64,000 bases of DNA from positions 78,808-142,807 of the forward strand of contig NZ_BOOZ01000018.1 of assembly GCF_016863495.1 (NCBI RefSeq), written 5' to 3'. Under the pieces are notes generated by a model, which had not been told where the DNA came from, ran no database searches, and saw only the letters and a program-made list of their open reading frames with translations. Of the stretch, positions 42,663 through 49,731 are shown piece by piece; position 1 is the first letter of the stretch; each line of letters opens with the position of its first letter. This DNA is from Micromonospora andamanensis (GTDB taxonomy: Bacteria; Actinomycetota; Actinomycetes; Mycobacteriales; Micromonosporaceae). Both the position numbers and the translations under genes were made by a program.

Positions 42663-44397
42663 CCTGTCGTCGTGTCCGTACCCCGTCGAGCAGGGCGTCC
42701 ACGAACTCGTCGCCGGCTCCGGGCGGCGGCACGACCTGCGCGTAGAGCAGCCCGGCGGTGCCCCGGGCGGCGGCCTCCACGAGCACCGGCCGCCCGTACG
42801 GGCAGTCGAAGCGGGCGACCACCCAGTCCAGACCACCGCGCCGCACCCGCCGTGGTGGCGAGGGAGCACAGTTGGCATGCGGTTGCGCGGCGACGAACGT
42901 AGCCGGATCGGTGTGTCGGGCGGTCACCGACAGCCCGAGGAAGGCACCCGGCACCCTCGGGTCGGTGGCCCACCGACGCGGCTCCGGCGAGATCACCAAC
43001 GCCGGTTCGAGCCGCCCGGACGCGTCGTACCGCCCCGCCCAGCCGGTCCCGGTCGCCCGCCAGCCGTCCGGCAGCACGACGGTCAGCGGACCACTCGTCG
43101 CCGTACCGCTGGGCGTCGCCGAGTCCGCCGCCACCGCACCGGCCGCCGCCACCAGCACCACAGTCAGCGCTACCGCGCGTACCCACGGCGACCGGCCCGC
43201 ACCCACCGGCACCGCCGCCACCGAACCCGCATAAACCGAACCCGCACGAGCCGGCACCTCACGAGCCGGCACCTCACGAGTCGGCACCGCAGAAGCCGAG
43301 GCCGCACGAGCCGGGACCGCAGAAGCCGGGACCGCAGAAGCCGGGGCCGCACGAGCCGGGACCGAAGGAACTGGGTCCGCGGGAGCCGGGGCCGGGTCGT
43401 CGGCACGGTGGGGACCGTGGGCCGGGGTCGGCTCCGGTCCGGTGCCCGGGTTGATCGGACCACTGGACCGCCGCACCGCCTCCAGCAGGGCCGTGCGGAA
43501 CGCCTCGGCGTCCGGGTACCTGTCGCTCGGGCGGCTGGCGGTGGCCCGGCGCAGCACCACCGCCACGGCCGGAGGCACCCGCACCGGGAGGACGGACCCG
43601 GTCGCCGCTCCGGCAACGCCGTCAGCCCGACGCGCAGGACCGGCGGCCGGCAGTCCCACCGTGATAACCGCAGCGTCAGGCGGCCCGACGCCGGCACCGG
43701 AGGCGGGCGGCCCGACGTCAGCGCCGGAGGCGGACGGTCCAGCGTCGACAGCCGCGGCGGCGGTCGGTTCGGCGTCAGGGGCCGACGGTGCGAGCAGTCG
43801 GCGGCCGAGCTGGCCGAGGGCGTACACGTCGGCGCGCTCGTCCACGATCGCGAGAGCATCGTCCTGCTCGGGGGCCATGAACCCCGGGGTGCCGGCGCGC
43901 ATGGTGAGCCCGGAGGCGGCGGCGAGCGCCTTGGCCAGGCCGAGGTCGGCGATGAGTACCCGCTCGCCGTCAGCGGTCGAGCGGAACAGGATGTTGCCGG
44001 GCGACAGGTCGCGGTGCACCACCCGGTGCCGGTGCAGCACCGCCACCCCGGCGGCGATCTCGGCGAGCAGGTCCAGGGCGGTCGTCACGGGTAACGGCCC
44101 GGAGGCCAGCCGCTCCCGCAGGCTGCCTCCGTCGGCCCAGTCGAGCACCGTGTAGGGCCGTCCGTCCGGCAGCTCCCCCACCAGGCGTACCCGGACCAGC
44201 CGGTCGTCCTCCAGCTGGCGCAGCAGCCGGGCCTCGTCCAGGAACCGTTCCCGGACGCGTACGTCGTGGTGCCAGTTCTCCGCCAGCACCTTGATCGCTA
44301 CCCGGATGTCCAGCATCGGGTCGTACGCCAGCCAGACGGTCGCGAACGAGCCCACACCGAGCAGCCGCTCCACCCGGTACGCCCCGATCCGCTCCAC
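42643..44397 (-). CDS. Transmembrane serine/threonine protein kinase
   Basis: A 584-residue Hanks-type kinase. The Gly-rich loop reads LLGVGSFATVWLAYD, the ATP lysine is in RVAIKVLAENW, the catalytic loop is VVHRDLSPGNILF and the metal motif is ADLGLAK (DLG for DFG). GTPGFMAPEQ ends the activation segment. A Pro/Ala-rich stretch with repeats (PASAVPARAA, TREVPAREVPA) links to one membrane helix (VRAVALTVVLVAAAGAVAA, near residue 410) and an external domain of about 160 residues with two cysteines. GTG at 44397 is preceded by GGAGGGG. No PASTA repeats are present, so the ligand is unknown. Confidence 0.88.
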   Translation of the reverse strand: MERIGAYRVERLLGVGSFATVWLAYDPMLDIRVAIKVLAENWHHDVRVRERFLDEARLLRQLEDDRLVRVRLVGELPDGRPYTVLDWADGGSLRERLASGPLPVTTALDLLAEIAAGVAVLHRHRVVHRDLSPGNILFRSTADGERVLIADLGLAKALAAASGLTMRAGTPGFMAPEQDDALAIVDERADVYALGQLGRRLLAPSAPDAEPTAAAAVDAGPSASGADVGPPASGAGVGPPDAAVITVGLPAAGPARRADGVAGAATGSVLPVRVPPAVAVVLRRATASRPSDRYPDAEAFRTALLEAVRRSSGPINPGTGPEPTPAHGPHRADDPAPAPADPVPSVPARAAPASAVPASAVPARAASASAVPTREVPAREVPARAGSVYAGSVAAVPVGAGRSPWVRAVALTVVLVAAAGAVAADSATPSGTATSGPLTVVLPDGWRATGTGWAGRYDASGRLEPALVISPEPRRWATDPRVPGAFLGLSVTARHTDPATFVAAQPHANCAPSPPRRVRRGGLDWVVARFDCPYGRPVLVEAAARGTAGLLYAQVVPPPGAGDEFVDALLDGVRTRRQVIARQP

Positions 44398-44514
44398 CCC
44401 CACCCCTCCAGACCTATCCCTCGCCCTCTGCCACCCTCCCGGCCTCGACTCCCCCTGCCACCCTCCCCCTCCCCCACCCCCACAGCAACCCTCCCTCTCC
44501 CCCACCCAACCTCG

Positions 44515-44585
44515 CGATCATGCAGTTGTGGCACCCGGAATACGGCTTATGGTCCACTTTGGCGGATACCACAACTGCATGATCG
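44515..44585. repeat. Intergenic inverted repeat D (17-bp arms) in a divergent gene gap
   Basis: Arms CGATCATGCAGTTGTGG (44515-44531) and its perfect complement (44569-44585) enclose a 37-base loop. It lies between the kinase (minus, start 44397) and a secreted protein gene (plus, start 44682). It therefore cannot be a simple 3' terminator, unlike A-C. The surrounding 44398-44514 is C/T-rich (many CCCTCCC and CACCC runs) and holds no gene. Confidence 0.85.
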
Positions 44586-44681
44586 GCGCGCTGGGCGCGG
44601 CGAGTGGGGGGGTGGGGCGAACTGGGGGGGTGGGTGGGGAGACGAAGGGAGTAGGAACTCGATGCCGAGGAGGCGATTTCT

Positions 44682-45251
44682 GTGCACCGTCTCGTGTATG
44701 TCGTAGTCGTGACAGTCCTGGCCCTGGTCGGGGCTGCGCCAGCCACCGCCGCAGCGCTACCGCGTTCGGGCGCCTCGGTGGCGGTGGCCGGGCAGCCGCT
44801 GGCCACCACCACCGACGTGATGAGCGTGCGGGGTGCCGGGCCGTACCGGATCGGGGCCAGCCTTGACCGGCTCACCGCCGCCGGACTGATCGACTGGTCC
44901 GTCGCGACCTGCGACGGTGTGGTCGCGGCCGGCGCGACCGGCGCCTGGGCGGGTGTGATCCTGCTGGCCTTCCGGCACGGCCGGCTGGTCGAGGTGAGCA
45001 CCGCCACCGTCCCGCCCTACTCCCCCGCCGGAGCGGGTGTCGGCATGACCTTCGCCCAGTTGGAGACGATCTACGGTCCTCGCGGTGGCCTGATCAGCAA
45101 CGACGCGGGCACGGCCACCGCGTACCTGGTGCGGGTGGGCGCACGGGTGGAGTTGTTCACCGGGCACCCGATCCGGCCAGGCGTGGGTGCCTTCCAGGTC
45201 GGCACGGCATCCGTCGTGGAACGTAACTTCCGGCAGGGCGGCACCTGCTGA
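44682..45251 (+). CDS. Secreted protein of unknown function
   Basis: A 189-residue protein with a clear signal peptide (VYVVVVTVLALVGAAPATA, about residues 5-23). The mature part begins with a polar stretch and has a repeated fold-like pattern: YRIGASLDRLTAAGLIDWS, then VGMTFAQLETIYGPRGGLIS. The pattern resembles small secreted actinobacterial proteins with a LTAAGLID-type motif. Two cysteines are present (VATCDGV and the C-terminal GGTC). GTG at 44682 follows GAGGAGG. No enzymatic motif is seen. A strong bidirectional terminator follows at 45298. Confidence 0.75.
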   Translation: MHRLVYVVVVTVLALVGAAPATAAALPRSGASVAVAGQPLATTTDVMSVRGAGPYRIGASLDRLTAAGLIDWSVATCDGVVAAGATGAWAGVILLAFRHGRLVEVSTATVPPYSPAGAGVGMTFAQLETIYGPRGGLISNDAGTATAYLVRVGARVELFTGHPIRPGVGAFQVGTASVVERNFRQGGTC

Positions 45252-45297
45252 CGGTGCCGTCCGGGGCCGCGCGACCGGCTCAGGTCGGCGGAACGAC

Positions 45298-45333
45298 GAC
45301 GCGGGGCGTCCGGAGGAGCGGACGCCCCGCGTC
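45298..45333. terminator. Bidirectional terminator between secreted protein and MFS genes
   Basis: Perfect 15-base arms GACGCGGGGCGTCCG (45298-45312) and CGGACGCCCCGCGTC (45319-45333) with a six-base GAGGAG loop lie between convergent genes, 46 bases after the secreted protein stop and 14 bases past the MFS stop. Confidence 0.8.
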
Positions 45334-45347
45334 GCGGGTACGGATGG

Positions 45348-46928
45348 TCAGTGGACGGAGGGCAGGCTCGCCTCCTGGCGGGCCCGTTCGTCGCCGCTGA
45401 CGGTGTGCAGCGCCTTCTCGCGGATGAACAGCACCGCGACCAGAGCGAGGAAGGCGATCGGCGCGCCGATCAGGAACAGTTCCGAGGTGGCGGTGGCGTA
45501 CGCGTCCTGCACGATCCGCAGGATCGGCTCGGGCAGCGCGGACAGGTCGGGTACCTCGGTCGTGCCGCCGCCGGTGGCGCTTGCCGCCGGCCCGAGTTGC
45601 TCGGTCATCAGACCTGTCACCCGGTTGGCCAACACCGCGCCCAGGGCGCTCACGCCGATCGCGCCGCCCATGCTGCGGAAGAAGGTGAGCACGGAGGTGG
45701 CGGCCCCCAACTCATGGGCGGGCACATCGTTCTGGGCGGCCAGGACCAGGTTCTGCATGAGCATGCCGACCCCGATGCCGAGCAGGGCCATGTAGCTGAA
45801 CAGCAGCGGCAGCGGGGTGTCGACGTCGATCGTCGACAGCAGCAGCATCCCGACGACCATCACCGACGCCCCGGCCACCAGGTACGCCTTCCAGCGGCCG
45901 TACTTCGTGATGAGCTGGCCGGCGACCGTGGAGGAGACCAGCAGGCCGAGGATCATCGGCAGGCTCATCAGGCCGGCGACGGTCGGCGACTTGCCCAGCG
46001 ACGTCTGGAAGTACTGGGACAGGAACACGGTGCCGCCGAAGAGGGCCACCCCGACAAGCATGCTGGCGACGGTGGTCAGCGCGACGGTACGGCTGCGGAA
46101 GATCTTCAGCGGGATGATCGGCTCGGGTACCCGGGCCTCGACCCGGACGGCCGCCACCAGCAGGGCCAGGCCGCCGAGGACCATCAGCGCGGTCCAGCCG
46201 GAGGCCCAGGCGAACTTGTGGCCGGCCAGCGACGACCAGATCAGCAGGGTGGAGACCCCGGCGGTGATCAGCGCCGCGCCGAGCCAGTCGATGCGTACCT
46301 TGCGGCGGACGACGGGCAGGTGCAGGGTCCGCTGGAGCAGCACGATGGAGAGGATGCTGAACGGCACGCCGATCAGGAAGCACCAGCGCCAGCCCAGCCA
46401 GGACGTGTCGACCAGGACGCCGCCGATGAGCGGACCGGCGATGGTGCCGACGCCGAAGACGGCACCGAAGATGCCCGCGTAGCGGCCCAGTTCCCGGGGC
46501 GGAATCATCGCGGCCATCACGATCATGGCGAGGGCGGTCATGCCACCTGCGCCGATGCCCTGCACGACCCGGCTGACCAGCAGCACCTCGACGTTCGGGG
46601 TGAGGCCGGCGATCAGGGAGCCGACCACGAACAGCCCCAGGGAGAGCTGGATGAGCAGCTTCTTGCTGTAGAGGTCGGCCATCTTGCCCCACAGCGGCAC
46701 GGTGGCGGTCATGGCCAGCAGTTCGGTGGTGACGATCCAGGTGTAGACGGTCTGGGTGCCGTTGAGGTCGGCGATGATGCGGGGCAGCGCGTTGGCCACC
46801 ACCGTCGAGGCGAGAATCGCCACGAACATGCCGACCATCAGCCCCGAGAGGGCCTGGAGGATCTCCCGGCGGGACATCCGGTCGACGCCGGTCTGGGGCG
46901 CGTCGATCGGCGCTGTCGAAGCTGTCAT
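45348..46928 (-). CDS. DHA2-type MFS efflux transporter (second module)
   Basis: A 526-residue exporter with about 14 hydrophobic segments and the EmrB/QacA pattern. Helix 1 reads VAILASTVVANALPRIIADL (an S-T-V-V variant of the LDxTIVNVALP motif), the loop after helix 2 is WGKMADLYSKKLLIQ, and motif C is GPLIGGVLVDTSWLGWRWCF. The C-terminus is polar. ATG at 46928. It is downstream of a TetR gene on the same strand (gap 85), which is probably its repressor. The substrate is not predictable. Confidence 0.9.
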   Translation of the reverse strand: MTASTAPIDAPQTGVDRMSRREILQALSGLMVGMFVAILASTVVANALPRIIADLNGTQTVYTWIVTTELLAMTATVPLWGKMADLYSKKLLIQLSLGLFVVGSLIAGLTPNVEVLLVSRVVQGIGAGGMTALAMIVMAAMIPPRELGRYAGIFGAVFGVGTIAGPLIGGVLVDTSWLGWRWCFLIGVPFSILSIVLLQRTLHLPVVRRKVRIDWLGAALITAGVSTLLIWSSLAGHKFAWASGWTALMVLGGLALLVAAVRVEARVPEPIIPLKIFRSRTVALTTVASMLVGVALFGGTVFLSQYFQTSLGKSPTVAGLMSLPMILGLLVSSTVAGQLITKYGRWKAYLVAGASVMVVGMLLLSTIDVDTPLPLLFSYMALLGIGVGMLMQNLVLAAQNDVPAHELGAATSVLTFFRSMGGAIGVSALGAVLANRVTGLMTEQLGPAASATGGGTTEVPDLSALPEPILRIVQDAYATATSELFLIGAPIAFLALVAVLFIREKALHTVSGDERARQEASLPSVH

Positions 46929-47013
46929 GAACCTTTCCTCACACCTGGTGCTGCCCCCGGCGCGGTCACGCCGGCGGATGGAAGGGGTGGTCGGGGGCGG
47001 CCCGCGTGGCCGG

Positions 47014-47631
47014 TCAGGGAGTGCGGGGGTCGGGCAGGCCGGCGGCGACGGCGGTGAACGCCTCGTCGAGCAGCGCGGTCAGGGAGCCGGCGCCGCCGCC
47101 GGTCGCCCACCGGATCAGGGCGGTACGCAGGGCGGCTCCGGCGACCGCCACGACGAGAGCGGGGTACCCGTGCTCGGGAGGCAGCCCGGTCCGGACGGCT
47201 GTCGCCTCGACAAGCGCCCGTTCGGTGACCGCGTTACCGGAGATCAGGCGGGCCAGCAGCACGGGGTATTGCGTCACCACCCGCATCCGCAGCAGCGACA
47301 GTTCGGCATCACCCTGCACCTCGGTGACCACCTCGGCGAAGGCGCGTCGCAGCGCCTCCAGCGCGGGCTGCTCGGCAGGCACGGCGGCGAGGGCCCGCAG
47401 CACGGTGTCCCGGTCGGCGTCGGTGTCGCCGACCAGGGCGTCGTCCTTGGACGGGAAGTAGTTGAAGAAGGTCCGGGAGGAGACGTCGGCCGCCTCGCTG
47501 ATCTCCTCGACGGTCACCTGGTCGAGTCCACGTTCGGCGACCAGGCGCAGCGCCGCGGCGGCGAGGGCGGCGCGGGTCTGGCGCTTCTTGCGGTCGCGTC
47601 GGCCCAGCCGGGTCGGGTCGTCGGGGGTCAC
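47014..47631 (-). CDS. TetR family transcriptional regulator (second module)
   Basis: A 205-residue TetR-type repressor. The N-terminal domain reads KKRQTRAALAAAALRLVAER, then VEEISEAADVSSRTFFNYFP (canonical helix-turn-helix). The S-x-R-T-F-F-N-Y-F variant is typical of regulators of DHA2 pumps in actinobacteria. GTG at 47631. A 13-base palindrome TGCAGTCTCTGCA sits about 22 bases upstream and may be its operator. It precedes the MFS pump gene. Confidence 0.9.
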   Translation of the reverse strand: MTPDDPTRLGRRDRKKRQTRAALAAAALRLVAERGLDQVTVEEISEAADVSSRTFFNYFPSKDDALVGDTDADRDTVLRALAAVPAEQPALEALRRAFAEVVTEVQGDAELSLLRMRVVTQYPVLLARLISGNAVTERALVEATAVRTGLPPEHGYPALVVAVAGAALRTALIRWATGGGAGSLTALLDEAFTAVAAGLPDPRTP

Positions 47632-47653
47632 GGCAGAACCCTAGGGTCAAACG

Positions 47654-47666
47654 TGCAGTCTCTGCA
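47654..47666. promoter_or_regulatory. Palindrome upstream of TetR (candidate operator)
   Basis: TGCAG/CTGCA around TCT, inside a stretch of lower GC (AAAGTTTTAGATTGTGATG) that likely contains the minus-strand promoter of the TetR-MFS operon. Confidence 0.45.
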
Positions 47667-47745
47667 AAGTTTTAGATTGTGATGCTTCGCGCGTCGGCTG
47701 ACACGATGTCGGCCGTCCGACATCATTGCGCGGTGGACAACAGTG

Positions 47746-47771
47746 TGTGCCACACAGTATGGTGTGACACA
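47746..47771. promoter_or_regulatory. Near-perfect dyad at the PadR start (candidate autoregulatory site)
   Basis: TGTGCCACAC (47746-47755) and GTGTGACACA (47762-47771) are complementary at nine of ten positions around AGTATG. The right half ends on the A of the PadR ATG, and CAGTAT/TATGGT within the site could serve as a -10 element, so the mRNA may be leaderless. PadR proteins commonly bind such dyads in their own promoter. Confidence 0.55.
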
Positions 47772-48112
47772 TGGTCAGCGATGACGTCCTACGGACCCAC
47801 CTACAGGAGCTACGCCGGGGCACGGTGGTGGTGGCGAGTCTGGTCGCGCTGCGCCGACCCGACTACGGCTACGCGCTGCTGCAACGACTCACCGGGCACG
47901 GCTTCCCGGTCGACGCGAACACCCTCTATCCCCTCCTGCGGCGACTGGAGGAGCAGGGTCTCCTCACCAGTGAGTGGAACACCGAGGAGAGCCGACCGCG
48001 CAAGTTCTACCGCACCAGCGAATCCGGCGAGCAGGTGCTGCGGCGACTGCTCGATGACCTCGCCGCCGTACAGACCTCCCTCACCACCCTCATCGAAGGA
48101 GCACCCCGATGA
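47771..48112 (+). CDS. PadR family transcriptional regulator
   Basis: A 113-residue winged-helix regulator with the PadR pattern: VASLVALRRPDYGYALLQRL, NTLYPLLRRLEEQGLLTSEW and PRKFYRTSESGEQVL. It likely represses itself and the downstream membrane gene. The stop overlaps the start of that gene (ATGA), and PadR plus HAAS-domain membrane protein pairs are frequent in actinobacteria and Firmicutes. No ribosome-binding site is visible before the ATG, in keeping with a leaderless mRNA. Confidence 0.9.
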   Translation: MVSDDVLRTHLQELRRGTVVVASLVALRRPDYGYALLQRLTGHGFPVDANTLYPLLRRLEEQGLLTSEWNTEESRPRKFYRTSESGEQVLRRLLDDLAAVQTSLTTLIEGAPR

Positions 48113-49053
48113 CCTCCCTGACCGACCGCTACCTGGCTGCCACCCTGCGCTCGGTGCCGACCGGGCGGCGCGAGGAGATCGCCACGGAACTGCGCGCCTC
48201 CATCGCCGACATGGTCGACGGCCGGACCGCCGAGGGCGTCGACCCCGCCACCGCCGAGCGCGCGGTCCTCACCGAACTGGGCAACCCGGCACAACTGGCC
48301 GCCCGATACACCGACCGTCGTCTCCAGCTCATCGGCCCCGAGTACTACCTGGCCTGGCAGCGGCTGCTGATCGTGCTGCTCAGCACCATTCCCGCAATCG
48401 TCGGGGTGCTGATGGGCGTACTCCAGGCCACCGTCGCCGACAACGCCGCAGGCGCCATCGGTGAAGGCATCGTCACGGCGTTCAACGTGGCGGTGCAGAT
48501 CGCCTTCTGGGTGACCCTCGTCTTCGCGGTGATGGAACGGCTCGGCACCCCGCTGAACCTGCCCGAATGGACCGTCGACCAGCTTCCCGAGCACCCCACC
48601 GAACGGGACGTCACCCTCACCGACGTGTGCGCCTCGATCGTGTTCCTCGGGCTGTTCATCGCCTTCCTACCGTGGCAGCACGTCCAGTCCGTGGTCGGCC
48701 CCGACGGCGATCGCCTGCCGATCCTCGACCCGGCGCTGTGGACGTTCTGGCTGCCGCTGCTGCTCGTCGTCCTGCTCGCCAGCATCGTCATGGAGATCGC
48801 CAAGTACCGTGCCCGTCGGTGGACCTGGCCGCTTGTCGCCGTCAACGCCGTACTGAGCCTGGCGTTCGCGGTCCCGACGATCTGGCTGCTGCTCAACGAC
48901 CGGCTGCTCAACCCGGAGTTCGTCGCCCGCTTCGCCTGGTTGCGGGACGGCGGACTCGACACGGTGGCCCGGATCAGCGTCGTGGTGATCGTCGCCATCA
49001 CCCTCTGGGACATCGCGGAAAGCGTGGTCAAGGCGCGTCGATCCGCACGGTGA
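48109..49053 (+). CDS. HAAS-type (permease prefix) membrane protein
   Basis: A 314-residue protein. The N-terminal 80 residues form the HAAS/permease-prefix pattern (RYLAATLRSVPTGRREEIAT, then ELRASIADMV and AVLTELGNPAQLAARYTDR). About six membrane helices follow (for example LLIVLLSTIPAIVGVLMGVL, FWLPLLLVVLLASIVMEIA). Such proteins are partners of PadR regulators, with unknown biochemical role in the membrane. ATG at 48109 overlaps the PadR stop. Confidence 0.85.
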   Translation: MTSLTDRYLAATLRSVPTGRREEIATELRASIADMVDGRTAEGVDPATAERAVLTELGNPAQLAARYTDRRLQLIGPEYYLAWQRLLIVLLSTIPAIVGVLMGVLQATVADNAAGAIGEGIVTAFNVAVQIAFWVTLVFAVMERLGTPLNLPEWTVDQLPEHPTERDVTLTDVCASIVFLGLFIAFLPWQHVQSVVGPDGDRLPILDPALWTFWLPLLLVVLLASIVMEIAKYRARRWTWPLVAVNAVLSLAFAVPTIWLLLNDRLLNPEFVARFAWLRDGGLDTVARISVVVIVAITLWDIAESVVKARRSAR

Positions 49054-49124
49054 GCAGGAGCGGGCCTGGACCAACGAACGTACGATGATCAGCGGAAGTG
49101 CCGACACACACCGAGGGAGCGGCC

Positions 49125-49721
49125 ATGGAACTGATCATCGGACTGGTGTGCCTGGTGTTGATCGTCGTGGCGGTGGTCGGCTTCGGCGCCTCGATCTACA
49201 ACGGGCTGGTCCGGGCCCGCAACGCGTACCGCAACGCTTTCGCCCAGATCGACGTGCAGCTCGTCCGGCGGCACGACCTCATCCCCAACCTGGTCGAGAC
49301 CGCGAAGGGCTACCTCAAGCACGAGCGGGAGACGCTGGAGGCGGTGATCAACGCTCGCAACGCCGCGGTCAACGCGCAGGCCACCGCCGCCGCCACTCCC
49401 GGCGACCCGGCGGCGATGCAGCAGCTCAGCGGCGCGGAGAACATGCTCACCGCCAGCCTGGGTCGGCTGTTCGCGCTCTCCGAGGCGTACCCGGACCTCA
49501 AGGCCAACCAGAACATGATGCAGCTGTCGGAGGAACTGACCTCGACGGAGAACCGGGTCGCCTTCGCCCGGCAGGCGTACAACGACGCGGTGATGACCTA
49601 CAACAACAAGCGCGAGGTGTTCCCCTCCAGCGTGGTGGCGGGAATGTTCTCGTTCGGGCCGGCGGCGCTGTTCCAGCCGGACGACCCGCAGCAGCGCCAG
49701 GCCCCGCAGGTCTCGTTCTGA
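49125..49721 (+). CDS. LemA family protein
   Basis: A 198-residue protein: N-terminal membrane helix (IIGLVCLVLIVVAVVGFGA) then the long three-helix LemA domain. The conserved blocks YNGLVRARNAYRNAFAQIDV, LVRRHDLIPNLVETAKGYL and SEAYPDLKANQNMMQLSEEL are diagnostic. ATG at 49125 follows GAGGGAG. It sits ten bases before the M48 protease gene; LemA-HtpX pairs recur in bacteria and are presumably functionally linked at the membrane. Confidence 0.93.
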   Translation: MELIIGLVCLVLIVVAVVGFGASIYNGLVRARNAYRNAFAQIDVQLVRRHDLIPNLVETAKGYLKHERETLEAVINARNAAVNAQATAAATPGDPAAMQQLSGAENMLTASLGRLFALSEAYPDLKANQNMMQLSEELTSTENRVAFARQAYNDAVMTYNNKREVFPSSVVAGMFSFGPAALFQPDDPQQRQAPQVSF

Positions 49722-49731
49722 TCGGGTTCCG

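Noticed and set aside
45351..47057. Plus-strand frame over the second DHA2 pump
   Set aside because: It is antisense to a clear 14-helix transporter; composition is His/Gln/Asp-rich noise.
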